Shown here: positions 1 through 10,600 of the stretch, piece by piece
Layout: every line of letters starts with the position of its first letter
Numbering within the stretch: position 1 is the stretch's first letter
Assembly (NCBI GenBank): GCA_001792895.1
Contig: MARA01000001.1
Location: forward strand, 1,674,001-1,738,000
Length of the DNA stretch: 64,000 nucleotides
Source: Lentinus brumalis
Lineage: Eukaryota; Basidiomycota; Agaricomycetes; Polyporales; Polyporaceae
Direction: 5' to 3'
Program-made: the position numbers and the translations under genes
The notes under the pieces: model-generated
Seen by the model: the letters and a program-made list of their open reading frames with translations, nothing else
What the model was told of the DNA's origin: nothing
The model's database searches: none

Positions 1-78
1 GCATGCCATGGCATATAACACTGGCGGACAGACCCGAGGTGACCCATGCATAGGCTTGGAGTCGGAGGTGGGAGTGGA

Positions 79-1486
79 TCAGTTGTCGGTCCACTCCGAA
101 GTCTTCCAATATGATCTGTTCGAGAGTCGATGACCATCAGCGCGACGGAGGAATGGAACCGCTGGACACTCACCCGGGAGCTCGACCGTCCGTGGAGAGT
201 CCGCGGAGGGGAAGGACGACTCGACGCCCGAGCCGATGTTGATGGGCAGCTCTACGCGGAGGACGTTGCCCAGTCCAGGGAACTCCATTCTCAGGATCAG
301 AGTGTACTTATCGCGTGAGCAAGTGTCAGTATCGCGACGAGCCTCGAACTGTGTTGCCTGACGCACCTTGATCTTCAGCTCCTCTGTGAGGAACGTCGGG
401 GTGAACCGGAAGTTCATGACGGAGTGGAACGAGACCTCCTGCGACCAGCGCCCCCGGTCCGTCTTCTGCCCGTCCGGGAGCCAGTGGTAGTTCCCGACCT
501 CGACCTCGACGGGCGGTGTCGGGGCGTGCGCCTTCGAGATGATGTCGATGACGTGCTCTTCCGGATTTGAGGGCTGGTATGGGGTCTTCATGTCTACGAA
601 CCGCCGGAGCTCAAAGTCGAGCTCGGAGGGATTGCGAGGCGCGGAGGGGTAGAGGCTCTTCTCTGGAGCCGCGTCCCCTTTCCGCTTCATGGGCGCGGTA
701 GTCGTGGTGACCACGATGGTGTACGGAATGTCCGAGAAGAGAGGGAAGGTGTCGACATGCGGAACGAGCAGCTAGCGGCGGCGGCCGTTCAGCATCCAAG
801 GGCTTCCCTCGGAAAATGGAGCGGGCTCACCTCGAGCTTCGCATGCGCATATTCGCCCCACGGATACTTGCGCATATCGCACTCCGACTTCAACCTCCCC
901 CAAGTACCCGACCAGCCCAGCTTGAGCTCCGCGCGGATGGCACTGCCTATCGGGTCGGGCTGAACGACGACGATGGGGCTCTTGTAGGTGCGGTCTACCG
1001 CAAAAGTGGTGTTCCGCACGCCGGTGACCTCGACCGCATACCGAACGTACGCGTTGTTCATGTACGACTCGAACTGGAACGACGGGGGCGCGTCCTCCGG
1101 CAGCTTCAGCTCGAACGGCAGGATGACGGGGCCGCCGTCCGTCGGCGGTTCACTGCGATCTCTCCTCCACAGCGTCAAGGTTCTCCGCAGGAAGTCGTTC
1201 GACTCGACCTGGAACTGCTCGACGTCGGGACCCATCCGGTTCTTGCTGCAACGCAATCAGGCAAGGTCCACAAATGAGAGAAGGATGCTGCTCACGTCTT
1301 GATTGTCCCCTGCAGCTCAACATATACCCTCTCAATGTCATCCTCGAGAGCCAGCTCGTGGTTCAGCTCGACCTCTCCCATGACGGACCCTCCGGCGACA
1401 TAGATGGTGGCGGGAACTGTCAGGTGGAGCGCGGGCTTCCGCATAGCGAGCGAGTACGCAGACTGGGTCGTGATTGACGAGGACAT
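79..1486 (-). CDS. Arrestin-like (alpha-arrestin domain) protein
   Basis: Three exons (1486-1296, 1245-831, 771-79) give 432 aa; both introns (1246-1295 and 772-830) have GT-AG ends and keep frame. The N-terminal arrestin fold is seen around residues 15-65 (LTVPATIYVAGGSVMGEVEL), and the middle exon carries the FELKLPEDAPPSF and YAVEVTG strands typical of the family. The C-terminal exon contains the arrestin_C-like stretch DTFPLFSDIPYTIVV. Alpha-arrestins in fungi usually act as adaptors that bring ubiquitin ligases to plasma-membrane cargo; whether this one does is inference, and I saw no clear PPxY motif. The start is the ATG at 1484-1486, just upstream of the conserved fold. An earlier exon cannot be excluded. 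Confidence 0.8.
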
Positions 1487-1813
1487 CTCCGATTAACCAG
1501 TCGTAGCCGGAGCGAGGGACTCGGAGGGACGGCGCAGGTCGCGCGAGGACGAGAGGCGGGCGAGGAAGAACGCACGCACGAAGAGAGGCATGTCGGTCGG
1601 TGGAGTACATAACGAGTTGCGCTTTCCCCGAGATGGTGGCGGTCGGGAGGGCACGCGAGGCCGAGAGGCCATCGGTGGACCGACGGTTTAGCACGGCACT
1701 AGCAGAGTCTGGCAGTCCATTGCCCGCAGTAAGGAATGGCTAAATCCTTCTCCGCTCCTGTGCCTTTTAGGGTCTTTGCGGTACATAGCTTTTGCCAAGC
1801 ACGTTGAAGTATC
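1487..1813. other. Intergenic, upstream of arrestin-like gene
   Basis: This stretch lies between the arrestin-like start codon and the tRNA and should hold the arrestin promoter. Open frames here have no recognisable protein. I see no clear TATA element. Confidence 0.5.
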
Positions 1814-1903
1814 GTCCTTGTAGATTAGTGGTTAGATCATCACGTTGTGGATCATGCACTCCTTAGGACCGTGAAAACGGAGGCTCGAATCCTCCCTGGG
1901 ACA
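1814..1903 (+). tRNA. tRNA-His (GTG), intron-containing, slightly degenerate
   Basis: A cloverleaf can be drawn: acceptor 1814-1820 with 1896-1902, D arm GAT/ATC, a perfect 5-bp anticodon stem (1840-1844 with 1870-1874), anticodon GTG at 1847-1849, an 18-nt intron at the canonical site after position 37 (1851-1868), T stem GGAGG/CCTCC, and discriminator A at 1903. A T-rich Pol III terminator follows at 1908-1921. Oddities: a T-T mismatch in the acceptor stem, C in place of the usual T54, and A in place of the pyrimidine in the A box. These may mark a diverged copy or pseudogene. The antisense translation contains the GGFEPP string typical of tRNA T-arm artefacts. Confidence 0.65.
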
Positions 1904-2081
1904 TCTCCTTTTTCTTTTTTCTTTTCATCCGCTTGCCTGCCATCGTCTGCATCGTCCAAGCATCGTTATATTCGCAGCATGTAGCATCAATCACCGAGAT
2001 GTTCATCTCGTGGACGAATCTCAAGCGATTTCCAGCAGAAGAAGGAACACGCGTTGGGTGCCGCATGCCACGCGGTGCAGC

Positions 2082-3670
2082 TCAAGTCTTCCCGAACTCG
2101 ATGAGCGACCATATGGCGACCCGGTTATCCTGGCCGCCGGATACCAGCCACCGCGTCCTCTCCTCCTTCTCCACCTCGCTCATCTCGTCCTCGTCCTCGT
2201 CGTCATCACCGCCGGCGGCTTCGCGGGGAAGCGATTGTAGCTGCGACCGTGCAAACGCGACGGACTGGCAGTTCTTCTTGTGATAGCTGAGCGTCCCGAG
2301 CGGCTTGAACGACTTCGTCGAGTACAGGCGGACTCTAGGTTGGCCAATGCAGGTCAGCATTTCCAGCCTGATCGGAACGCAGCCATATATATGAGGCTGA
2401 TGCTGCTGGGAAATTCTGCCCACCTTCCGTCCCATCCTCCGACGGCGCACACCCGCCCGTCGTCCCTCATAGCTACGCACGCATTTCCTGGGTGCTTTGT
2501 CCTGTACACCGTGCACGCCGCCTCTCGCGCCTCTGGCGACTCAACATCCTGTGGAGTCATGTCTTAGCATACAAGTCCTGGGATAATGATAGCGACAGAC
2601 TGACAGCAAGATTGTAGCGGCCTATCAAGTGGTCGGCAGATACGGTCAGTGCGAACGAGTTATCCTTGGACACGGTCATTGCCATCACTGCATATGGCAT
2701 CGGCGTCGCTCAGTTTTAAAAAGCCGGCATGGGGCGTGAAGGTACTCACCGGATTCGACGTGGTGCTTGACGGTCCACAGGACATCCCAGCCCATTCCCT
2801 CGATGGACACTTCCTTGTCTTCCCGGGTGTACTCGCGCATCGTCACGCTGCCGTTCTCGTACGCGCATAGCAGCCGCAGACGCGTGCGACCTGCTGCGTG
2901 TGGGTGGGGCGCACTCGTGAGGTGCATAGACATGATGATTCCTACGGAACGCAACGCGTCAGAGCTCTCTGTGCGGGTGTTCTAGTATGTCAGACCACAC
3001 CTATGGCATTGCGGACGTCCCTCCCGTCAGACGCGGAAGATGTCTGTCCCTCCTTCCCGATTGCGGCATGTAGCCTTTGCTTTCCTGGCAGGGTCCAGAT
3101 GTCGGCCTGCGGTACCGGTCAGGTCGCACGTAGACATGTGCGCGGGACATACGTACATACGACGACTCGACCAGGTTCGGGACGGCGATGAGAGCATGTC
3201 GATCATCCGTACGTGCTTCCGGAGGGAGAGGCAGCAGAGTGAACCGACAGAAATTCAGCGCGTTCACATCGAGCGAGTAGCACAGTTGCGGAGTCTGCAG
3301 GCCAGGGAGCGCTGCTGAGCCTCCGAGGCTTCTCGAGGGCTCGGAGATCCTTCTCCAGACGTGAAGCTTGTTATCTCGCCCATGCCTGCCAGGATAACAC
3401 TCGTCAGCATCGACATAAATTCTATTCGAAGAATCCACGAACGGACGTGATGATCTGCTCCTCGAACTCTTGCAGGCCGAGGATACCGTCCGTGTGCGCT
3501 TTCCAGTTCGCAAGTGCGCGCAAGCTCCTGGTCGAGGTCACGACGACCACGCCGGTGGCATCGCCAGAAAGGATCCGTTCGTTGTCGTCGGAGAAGCACA
3601 CGACGTTGACCTGCGCGCCGTGGCTTCGTACGATGTGTTTGGGAGTCGGTGGTGGTGGCGCTGCCGACAT
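2082..3670 (-). CDS. ASA1: ASTRA-associated protein 1 (WD40 repeat protein)
   Basis: The start is the ATG at 3668-3670 (MSAAPPPPTPKHIVRSHGAQ), an opening typical of ASA1: a proline-rich leader followed at once by the first WD repeat. Further repeats include SGDATGVVVVTSTRSLRALA, an exon with HGRDNKLHVWRR-type sequence, an ENGSVTMREY blade and a C-terminal VSGGQDNRVAIWSL blade. Several short introns separate the blades. Between the last two blades is an acidic insert (GGDDDEDEDEMSEVE). Asa1 is a subunit of the ASTRA complex, which in yeast works with Tel2-Tti1-Tti2 in assembly of PIKK kinases in the nucleus; the function is transferred from the family. The stop is TGA at 2082-2084. Confidence 0.82.
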
Positions 3671-5155
3671 CGCGAAACAGCTGAACTGCGCAAGTGTATT
3701 CAGTCGGTTAGCACCTGCTTCCGTCACCTGTCCGGTGATCAAGTCGTGGACAGGCTGTCTGTCGCCTTGACCCTGGAATATTAATGATGGCCGCGGTGGG
3801 AGGTGGTCGAAGAAGAGATCGGGGGACACGTGTATATGGACCTCCGTGCCCGATCGCGATCTCCGATTTGAAGATCGTACACAAATCCGGGTGGGGTTAC
3901 GGTGTAACAGACCGCACTGTACGACCCGAAGATTGTAACTGGATGCCAGCAAGTTGTAGGCGTATATACAGTCAGTATCACCGTCGGATCATGATGCATA
4001 ATGTGAAGCTAAGTATACAGTAGCAAGGGGCCCAGCGTCCGTGGCTTGCATCATTCCGACCTTCCTCCACTCCGAGCATGCACGACCCGAAAAACAAGTC
4101 CGATGTTGCGCTTACTATGTCTGAAGTCGGAGGTCTAGCATGCAGTGGCGAGTCGGTCAGTACCGGATGATCAGCATCGCTCTGCAGTGACAGTGCTTCA
4201 TGTCGGACTATGAGTCCAAGAAATGGTTTAAGAACATGCCTCAGGCCGACATCGTCGCGGCCTCGTATGCGAGGACACAGCGGCACACGACACAGAGGAT
4301 CTTCAAGGTGCATGGATCCATAAGTGGCTGGAATCTTGAGGCAGTACCCATTCAAGACAAGGCAGGGCAGCATATCATATAGGAGAAGTCGAGGCTAGGG
4401 AGAGACAGCGGGCCATCGTGGTATACACCGGTATCGCGATACAACTTGAAGATGGGCTGGCTGGATGGCATCAGGACCGCGCTCGATGCTTGGTTCCATC
4501 CATGGAGTCCTCGGGCATCGACAAGGCCAACGACACATCACCGGTAACCGTGTACGTATGGGATAAGCTATTGTCTCGAGTGCATGCAGCGGTCCGCGAG
4601 CAGCGTCTTCGATACTGCCGAAAGCCGACTGAAACATTCCAACCACACCGCTCGCTGTGAGTACTCACCTGGCTCCAGTGCTGGGCAGCGTGGCCTTGCG
4701 AGTCTAACAAGCTGAGCGCGAGGATCAGGCCAATTTGCGGGAGACATCAAGATGGGTGGGCAGGGAAGATGTCTTGTGGCGCCGGGAGCGCGCACGGGAA
4801 GGACGAGTTCTGAGTTTGGAGCTGGCCATGGTAACCGACTACGCGGCGGTTTATACGCTGTGGCTCTCGAGTAAGTAGCATGGTAACGCAAGTATAGATC
4901 CAGTCCCTCTTATATGCGAGTCCTTATCCGCTGCCCTCCCTCTCCCCTCCGCCTCTCCCCTGGCCTTCGCGTGTATCCCGTCCGCGGCGCATACACCCAG
5001 GCCTCCTCCCCCTCCGTCTCGGCTTTGCATCCTCCAGCCAGACTCCGGGGCACGACTATCGCAGACGCGTCCTCACGCACCTGTCATTCTTTCCAAACCA
5101 GTCATTCTTTACAGCCCGACCTAGCCTAATCCCTGGCACCCATCTCTCCGTCGAA
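3671..5155. other. Divergent intergenic region, ASA1 / SH3 gene
   Basis: About 1.5 kb between two divergent start codons. The open frames on both strands lack recognisable domains and look like chance frames in GC-rich DNA. The last 200 bases before 5156 are pyrimidine-rich, as is common in promoter and 5' leader regions of fungal genes. No tRNA or repeat seen. Confidence 0.5.
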
Positions 5156-6110
5156 ATGGCTCCCCACGTCTCATTCGTCGCGCGCGCGGTTTCCGCAGAG
5201 GAGGACGCGTCCAACCCGACCATCATCGCCGGAATCATCGTGGCGGCCGTCATTGGACTCGGCGCCGCCCTCTGGCTCATTATCCGATGGTTCAGAAAAC
5301 GCGCGACCACGAAGCGCGAGCAATTGCGCGTGTCCGCCTTCGTCAACTTCACCAACGCCTCCGATGGCAGCATGAACGAGAAGGCCCCATCTGCTAGGTG
5401 CGTCATCTGCTCCCGTCGCGCGGACCGAGCACTTAGACCGGACTTGTGCGCATAGTGCGGGCCCCGGTCTGTCCGGGAAGAACCTCTTCTCGCGCACCCA
5501 GCTCGACAGCGGCGTCGTCATGCCAGAGCGCGCCGTCTTGCGCCCCGGCGCGTCGCGCGACGAGATCCTGCAACACTACACCGCCGAGGGCAAGCTTCCC
5601 AGGCCCTTCGCCCCCTTCGCGCCCCCCTCTCCCACCAGCCCCGGACTCGCGCCCGACGGTATGGACATGCTTCCTTCCGGCCGACCCACCTCCACCGCGT
5701 CCTGGCTCGCCCCCATCTTCCCCCTCGCCGGCACCCGCAGCTCGCGTCGCTTCTCCAACATGTCCGCAATGTCGGGCACGTCCTCCATCGGTTCGAACGG
5801 TGCGTCGCAGAAGAAGATCCGGCAGATATTCGACCCCGTCCTCCCCGACGAGCTTGTCATCTCGCTCGGGGAGACGCTCAGGCTCGTGCAGCAGCACGAC
5901 GACGGCTGGTGCATCGTCGGCCGCGACAGCGTGTTCAAGCCGGGCGAGGTCGAGATGGGGGCGATTCCCGCGTGGTGCTTCCTCAAGCCCGTGAAGGGCC
6001 TCCGTGCCGAACGCCCCATGCGTGTCTCCAGTCTTGGTGTCACCGTGAACCTCGACGCGGCGCCCGGAATCGACCACCGCGACAACGTCATGTCCTGGTC
6101 CAACTTCTGA
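5156..6110 (+). CDS. Single-pass membrane protein with SH3 domain
   Basis: Two exons (5156-5397 and 5456-6110) joined by a 58-nt intron (AG|GTGCGT ... GCATAG|TG) give about 298 aa. Residues 22-42 form one transmembrane helix (PTIIAGIIVAAVIGLGAALW), followed by basic residues RKRATTKR that suggest a cytosolic C-terminus. A Ser/Pro-rich linker leads to an SH3 fold near the C-terminus: FDPVLPDELVISLGETLRLV, then DDGWCIVG and the GAIPAWCFLKPV stretch, with the ALYDY-like, DDGW and P-x-x-FV positions of SH3. Fungal proteins of this layout resemble membrane-anchored SH3 scaffolds; the ligand is unknown. No cleavable signal peptide is evident. Confidence 0.8.
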
Positions 6111-7680
6111 TCTGCGAGCTCTGTACCATTCCGTTGTTCCCTGCCACACGTCCTCCTCACCTGTAGCCAACTCTCCCCGCCCCCGCCCTTGTCCTCGTCC
6201 CAGCGATCCATCGCACGCGTGACACCCGTCTCGTCTCCTGCATATACCACCGGGCGCGGTCCCCGCCATAGTTCCGCGCCCCCATGCGCCATGGCGCGCA
6301 TTGTTCCACTTCTTGCTCGTCTCTCCGGCAGACGCTCCCTAGCGGATTTAGTCCGTGGCGCGGCCGTGTCTTGCGCCCATACTCAGTCTCTGCACACGCC
6401 TCGCGAACCTCGCACTTCACATTCCTTCGCGAGTGCTCCGGCCCGCCACGTCTTGTGTATTCCATGTGATATCCATCCCCCTTGCTCACGTTGCTTTCTT
6501 CGCCGCTCTGCATGTCCCGAAATGCACTTGCACTTGTCGCACCTGCCGCCCGCACGCAAGCAAGCCTTCACTGCAGTGTTCACCTTTGCCCGAATCCTTG
6601 ACGTAGTGGTGCATTAGTGTTGCCGTAATAGATAGAACGTACGTATACTGCGCAAGTTCGCGTGCTCAGAAGCTAAGTATCGGTCATAATCGTGTATACA
6701 TACATACCTACGTGCCTTGATCCGTAACGCAGTATCCTGCCGTGCACTATGATACTCACTCTGGAGCGTCCGCGTCAGCAGCCATGAGCATGAATCTGGT
6801 TGTGAAGCTGAAGCGTAGAGCAGCGGACCGCAGGGTTCAGGTTCTGCGCTCAAAACAAAAGACTACTGACCGGTATGCACACTGATGCCACCCTCAGTAC
6901 TCTACTTGGTACTCAATGATGAGTGGTGGTTAGTGTCAGTGTCATGACCACGTCCTTCGCTTTATTGTCTCCTCAGAGCCGCCAGACTGCAACAATCGCC
7001 CGGATGTTTACCAAGGATGAAAACATGTAGCGTACACCAGGTTGACGTCGAGCAGCATGCATGGCACACGGACGTAGACACGTCAAAAGAGCAAGAAGAA
7101 AAAACCCCAGAGACAGAGATCGGTTACAATTGCGACAGAGATCTAGATGAAGAGGACGTCCGTAGTTTAACCCATGTGCTCGACACCCAGGGAAAGGAAG
7201 AACTAAGAAGCTACAGTGATACGACATCGCGAGCGAGCGGGAATGCGGAGTGGGCATTATGACGACAGGGGATGGGATGGGATGGGATGGGATGGGATGG
7301 GATGGGCAGAATTAGAGGAGGGCCAAGCTAGGGAGGGGGGCCATGATATGTGATATGTGATGTGTGGCAGAGCACCGGTGCCGAGCTGGTATGCGGTATG
7401 CGAAGTCTGCGAGCGTACGTATGTGTGTGTGTAAATGTGGTGGGATATGTACAACGTCTTGTAGATGGAAATGTATAAGTACGTACCAACGAGAGCAATA
7501 TACACTAGGAAACAGACCAGGCGATGGTGGTGCGTGCGGGGTGGAGTATATTACGATGTGCGACATGAGCAGGGTCATGATGGATGGGTGAGCGAAGCGA
7601 CGAGAGAGCGGGAGAGATGCAGATGTCCATCGGTGGTACTTCCAAGCTATCCTACAGTGGTTCGGTACGTTCGGCCGGTG
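6111..7680. other. Convergent intergenic region
   Basis: About 1.6 kb between the 3' ends of the SH3 gene and the histidine kinase. It should hold both 3' UTRs. A pentanucleotide microsatellite lies at 7269-7306 and a short TG run near 7420-7432. No protein-like frame was recognised. Confidence 0.55.
7269..7306. repeat. (GGGAT)n microsatellite
   Basis: Seven perfect GGGAT units followed by a partial GGG. It lies in the 3' intergenic region between two convergent genes. Confidence 0.95.
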
Positions 7681-10600
7681 TCATGACACCCCGAGCTTTT
7701 GGAACATAGAGTCGAGCGTCTTGAACGCGACTGGCTTGACGAGGCTGGCACGGCACGGTTAAGAGTGACGTCTATATCGCAGACCAGATAAGCACTCACT
7801 ATCCATCAACACCAGCCTCAAACGCTCGACGCTTGTCTTCCAGGGAGGACATCCCAGTAAGAGCCAATATCCGTGCAGGGTGTGTGGCCGAGCCACTCGA
7901 CTCGTTCTTGCGCTTCGACTCGATCTCCCGCATCCGCGCCGTCGCGGCCACGCCATCCAAGATAGGCATCGATAGATCAACCAGTACCACGCTGTGGGAA
8001 GAGAGGACAGACATCAGCCTCGAAGCACCCCATTGGCGGACAGTATTGCCGTACTCAAAGCGACCTTCCGTCTCGAAGGTCTGGACGCCTTCCAGCCCGT
8101 CCACGGCCTCGCGGTAATCATAGCCCTGAGAGACAACGAAGGCTATCAGACCGAGGACGCCGCACTGTGGCGCAATGAAAACGCACCATATTCCGGAGCC
8201 ACTTGACACTGGGGAGGAACGGCGATATGGCGATCAGCAAAGCCCACAGTTGAGGGTCACAGGAGAACTCACAGCAAGTTCCGCAAAATACTGTTGTCCT
8301 CCACGACAAGCACCCTCAGGGGCCCACTCGGTTCGATACTCCCAACGGACGACTTGAGCAACGTGCCGCCTGTACCTATAGAGATCGTCGAACCCGATGG
8401 CGTCGCCGACAACTGCGGCGAGCTGGGCGTCGAGTCCGACTCCGGTTCCTCCACCGTCGCCGGCATGAGCGACCAGCTCCCCAGCGGATGCGCAGTGACC
8501 GCCCGCGGGCCCATCAGCGGCCTGCGATAGACCGGCATCTTGCCGTCTCCAGTGGTCTCCTCCGAATACTTCCTTGACAGGCTCGCCGCAAGGTCCGGGT
8601 GGTCATACGACGACGACCTCGTCGGCGAATCCGGGCGCGGTTGGTGATGGTACAGCGACGGGCTCGTGCGCACCGTCTTCGTGATGTTCAGCGCGTGCAG
8701 CGACAGCTTGAGCGCCGCGACAAGGCGGCACGGGCCGACGGGCTTGTACACGATCCTGCAGAAGCCGCCGATGTGCTCGTACTCGTTCACGATCGCCATC
8801 AGGCGCGGGTCGCCGCGCACGGAGGAGAGGATGATGAACGGCTTCGACGCCGTCTTGCGCTCGATCGCGAGCGCGACGGGCGTCGGGTCCTCGTTCACGA
8901 TCACGATGTCCCCGCCGTCGCCGTCCTCCGTCACGGAGAACCCCCAGTCCGCGACGAGGTACTGCATGAGCACCTTGCGCAGAAGCTGCACGCCACGGAT
9001 GGAGTCGTCAAACGAGTGCAGCGAGATCGTCGGTCGGCGCCCGTGCTCCAGGACCTTCGCGAGCTCGGCGGAGAAGTTGGACGCTTCGCTGGGGCTCTCG
9101 ACTGCCTCTGCGTTGAAGGTGACCTTGATCTCGGTCCCCACGCCCTCCGCACTCCACACATCCACCTTGCCGTCGACGCCGGGAGAGCGGACTATGCTGT
9201 TCACAATGGCAAGGCCCAGCCCCGTGCCCGTCTGGAGGGGATTCTCTTGCGAGAATGGATGGAAGAGCTGGTTCTAGAGTCAAAGCGACGTAAGCTCGCG
9301 TTCAGCCGTATGCATCGAATATCCACTACCTTCAGGAAGTGTTGGCTGATGCCCTGCGATAAAGAAGAGAAAATGTGGGCATCAGTAGGAGACCCCTGCG
9401 GGGAGGCCGCGTGTTTGTTCGTACCTTGCCCGTGTCGATAACCGACAGCTCGATCTTGACCTTGCCCGGCGGCGTATCGCTCGCATTAGGCAGCTGTCGC
9501 AGCATGACGTGAACATATCCGTCCTGCATCGAACAAACGAACCAGTCAGCTCGCACCCCAGCACCCGGGCTCGATCGCTATCGCCGCAGTCGACGCAAGA
9601 CGCACCGACGTAAACTTGAGGCTGTTCCCGAAGACGTTCATGAGGATCCGCCGGATGCCGCCCTTCTCACACCGGAACGTCCATCCCTGATTCGCAAATC
9701 GTGAGTCTAACGTGACTCTCATGCTGCTCGCGCCGGGAGAAAAAACATACAGCCTCGCTATGTCCGATCTCAATCACAGTCTCGACATGCTTGGAATTCG
9801 GGATCACGACGGACTGCTGGCGGTCCGGCTTGGGCGGAGAGTACACGCTGCCGATCTCACTCGTGAACATCCGCGCACGGTGGCCTATCCAACAGCCCTC
9901 CGTCGCATCCTCCACAAGCTGCATGAGATTGACCCTGTGGCACGGTGGGCAAAACTGCGTGAGTAGCCCGTTGGCAGCACCTGTGGGAGGAACCGCGCGT
10001 ACCTGCTGAGATGGATGACATTCTCGACGCCGCCGTTCTTGGAGTTCCCGCTCAGCTTCGTGAAGTCTAACACGTGATTGACCGTCTCGACCAGAGACGT
10101 CCCGCATGCCTGCACGGTCTGGAGGAACGAGGCTTGACTGTGGTCGAGCGTCGTCTCGGATAGCAGCTCTGCAGAGGCGAGGATCTGTCGCGGACAAGAG
10201 GTGAGAATCGCTACACGCAACAGCGATGGACAATCAACATACGCCGTGCAACGGTGTTCGCAGCTCGTGCGAGATGCTAACCAGTAACGGTCAATAACAG
10301 CGGTACACGGAAGTAATAACATACGTACTTTGAGATGAACAGACTCTTCGCCTTGTCCGCAAGGACCATTCTCCGCTTGAGCACAGCGGATAGAATGATG
10401 ACACCTGTCGAAACGATGAGCGATCCGAGTAATGCGTAGTCACACGCTCACAACAACTCACCGATGGCACGCAAGTACGACAGCTCATGGCCCTCAAGCT
10501 GTACAACACAGGCATCAGTGTCACTTCTGCAACCGGTTAGATGGGGAACGTACGAAAGGCGTTGTCCGCTCACCCGTGCTGTAAGCACACAGCAAGGCAA

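Noticed and set aside
1863..2066. Minus-strand frame ending SQGGFEPPFSRS
   Set aside because: Its C-terminus is the antisense of the tRNA T arm, a well-known artefact.
5433..6301. Long minus-strand frames opposite the SH3 gene
   Set aside because: Shadow frames in GC-rich codons; the plus strand has the SH3 and membrane segments.
7951..8080. Extra sequence YGNTVRQWG before the receiver phospho-Asp
   Set aside because: A 63-nt intron from GTACGG to CCACAG removes it and gives [13 protein letters not shown], the expected receiver sequence.
8599..9441. 280-codon plus-strand frame opposite the histidine kinase
   Set aside because: Arg-rich antisense shadow of the conserved ATPase domain.
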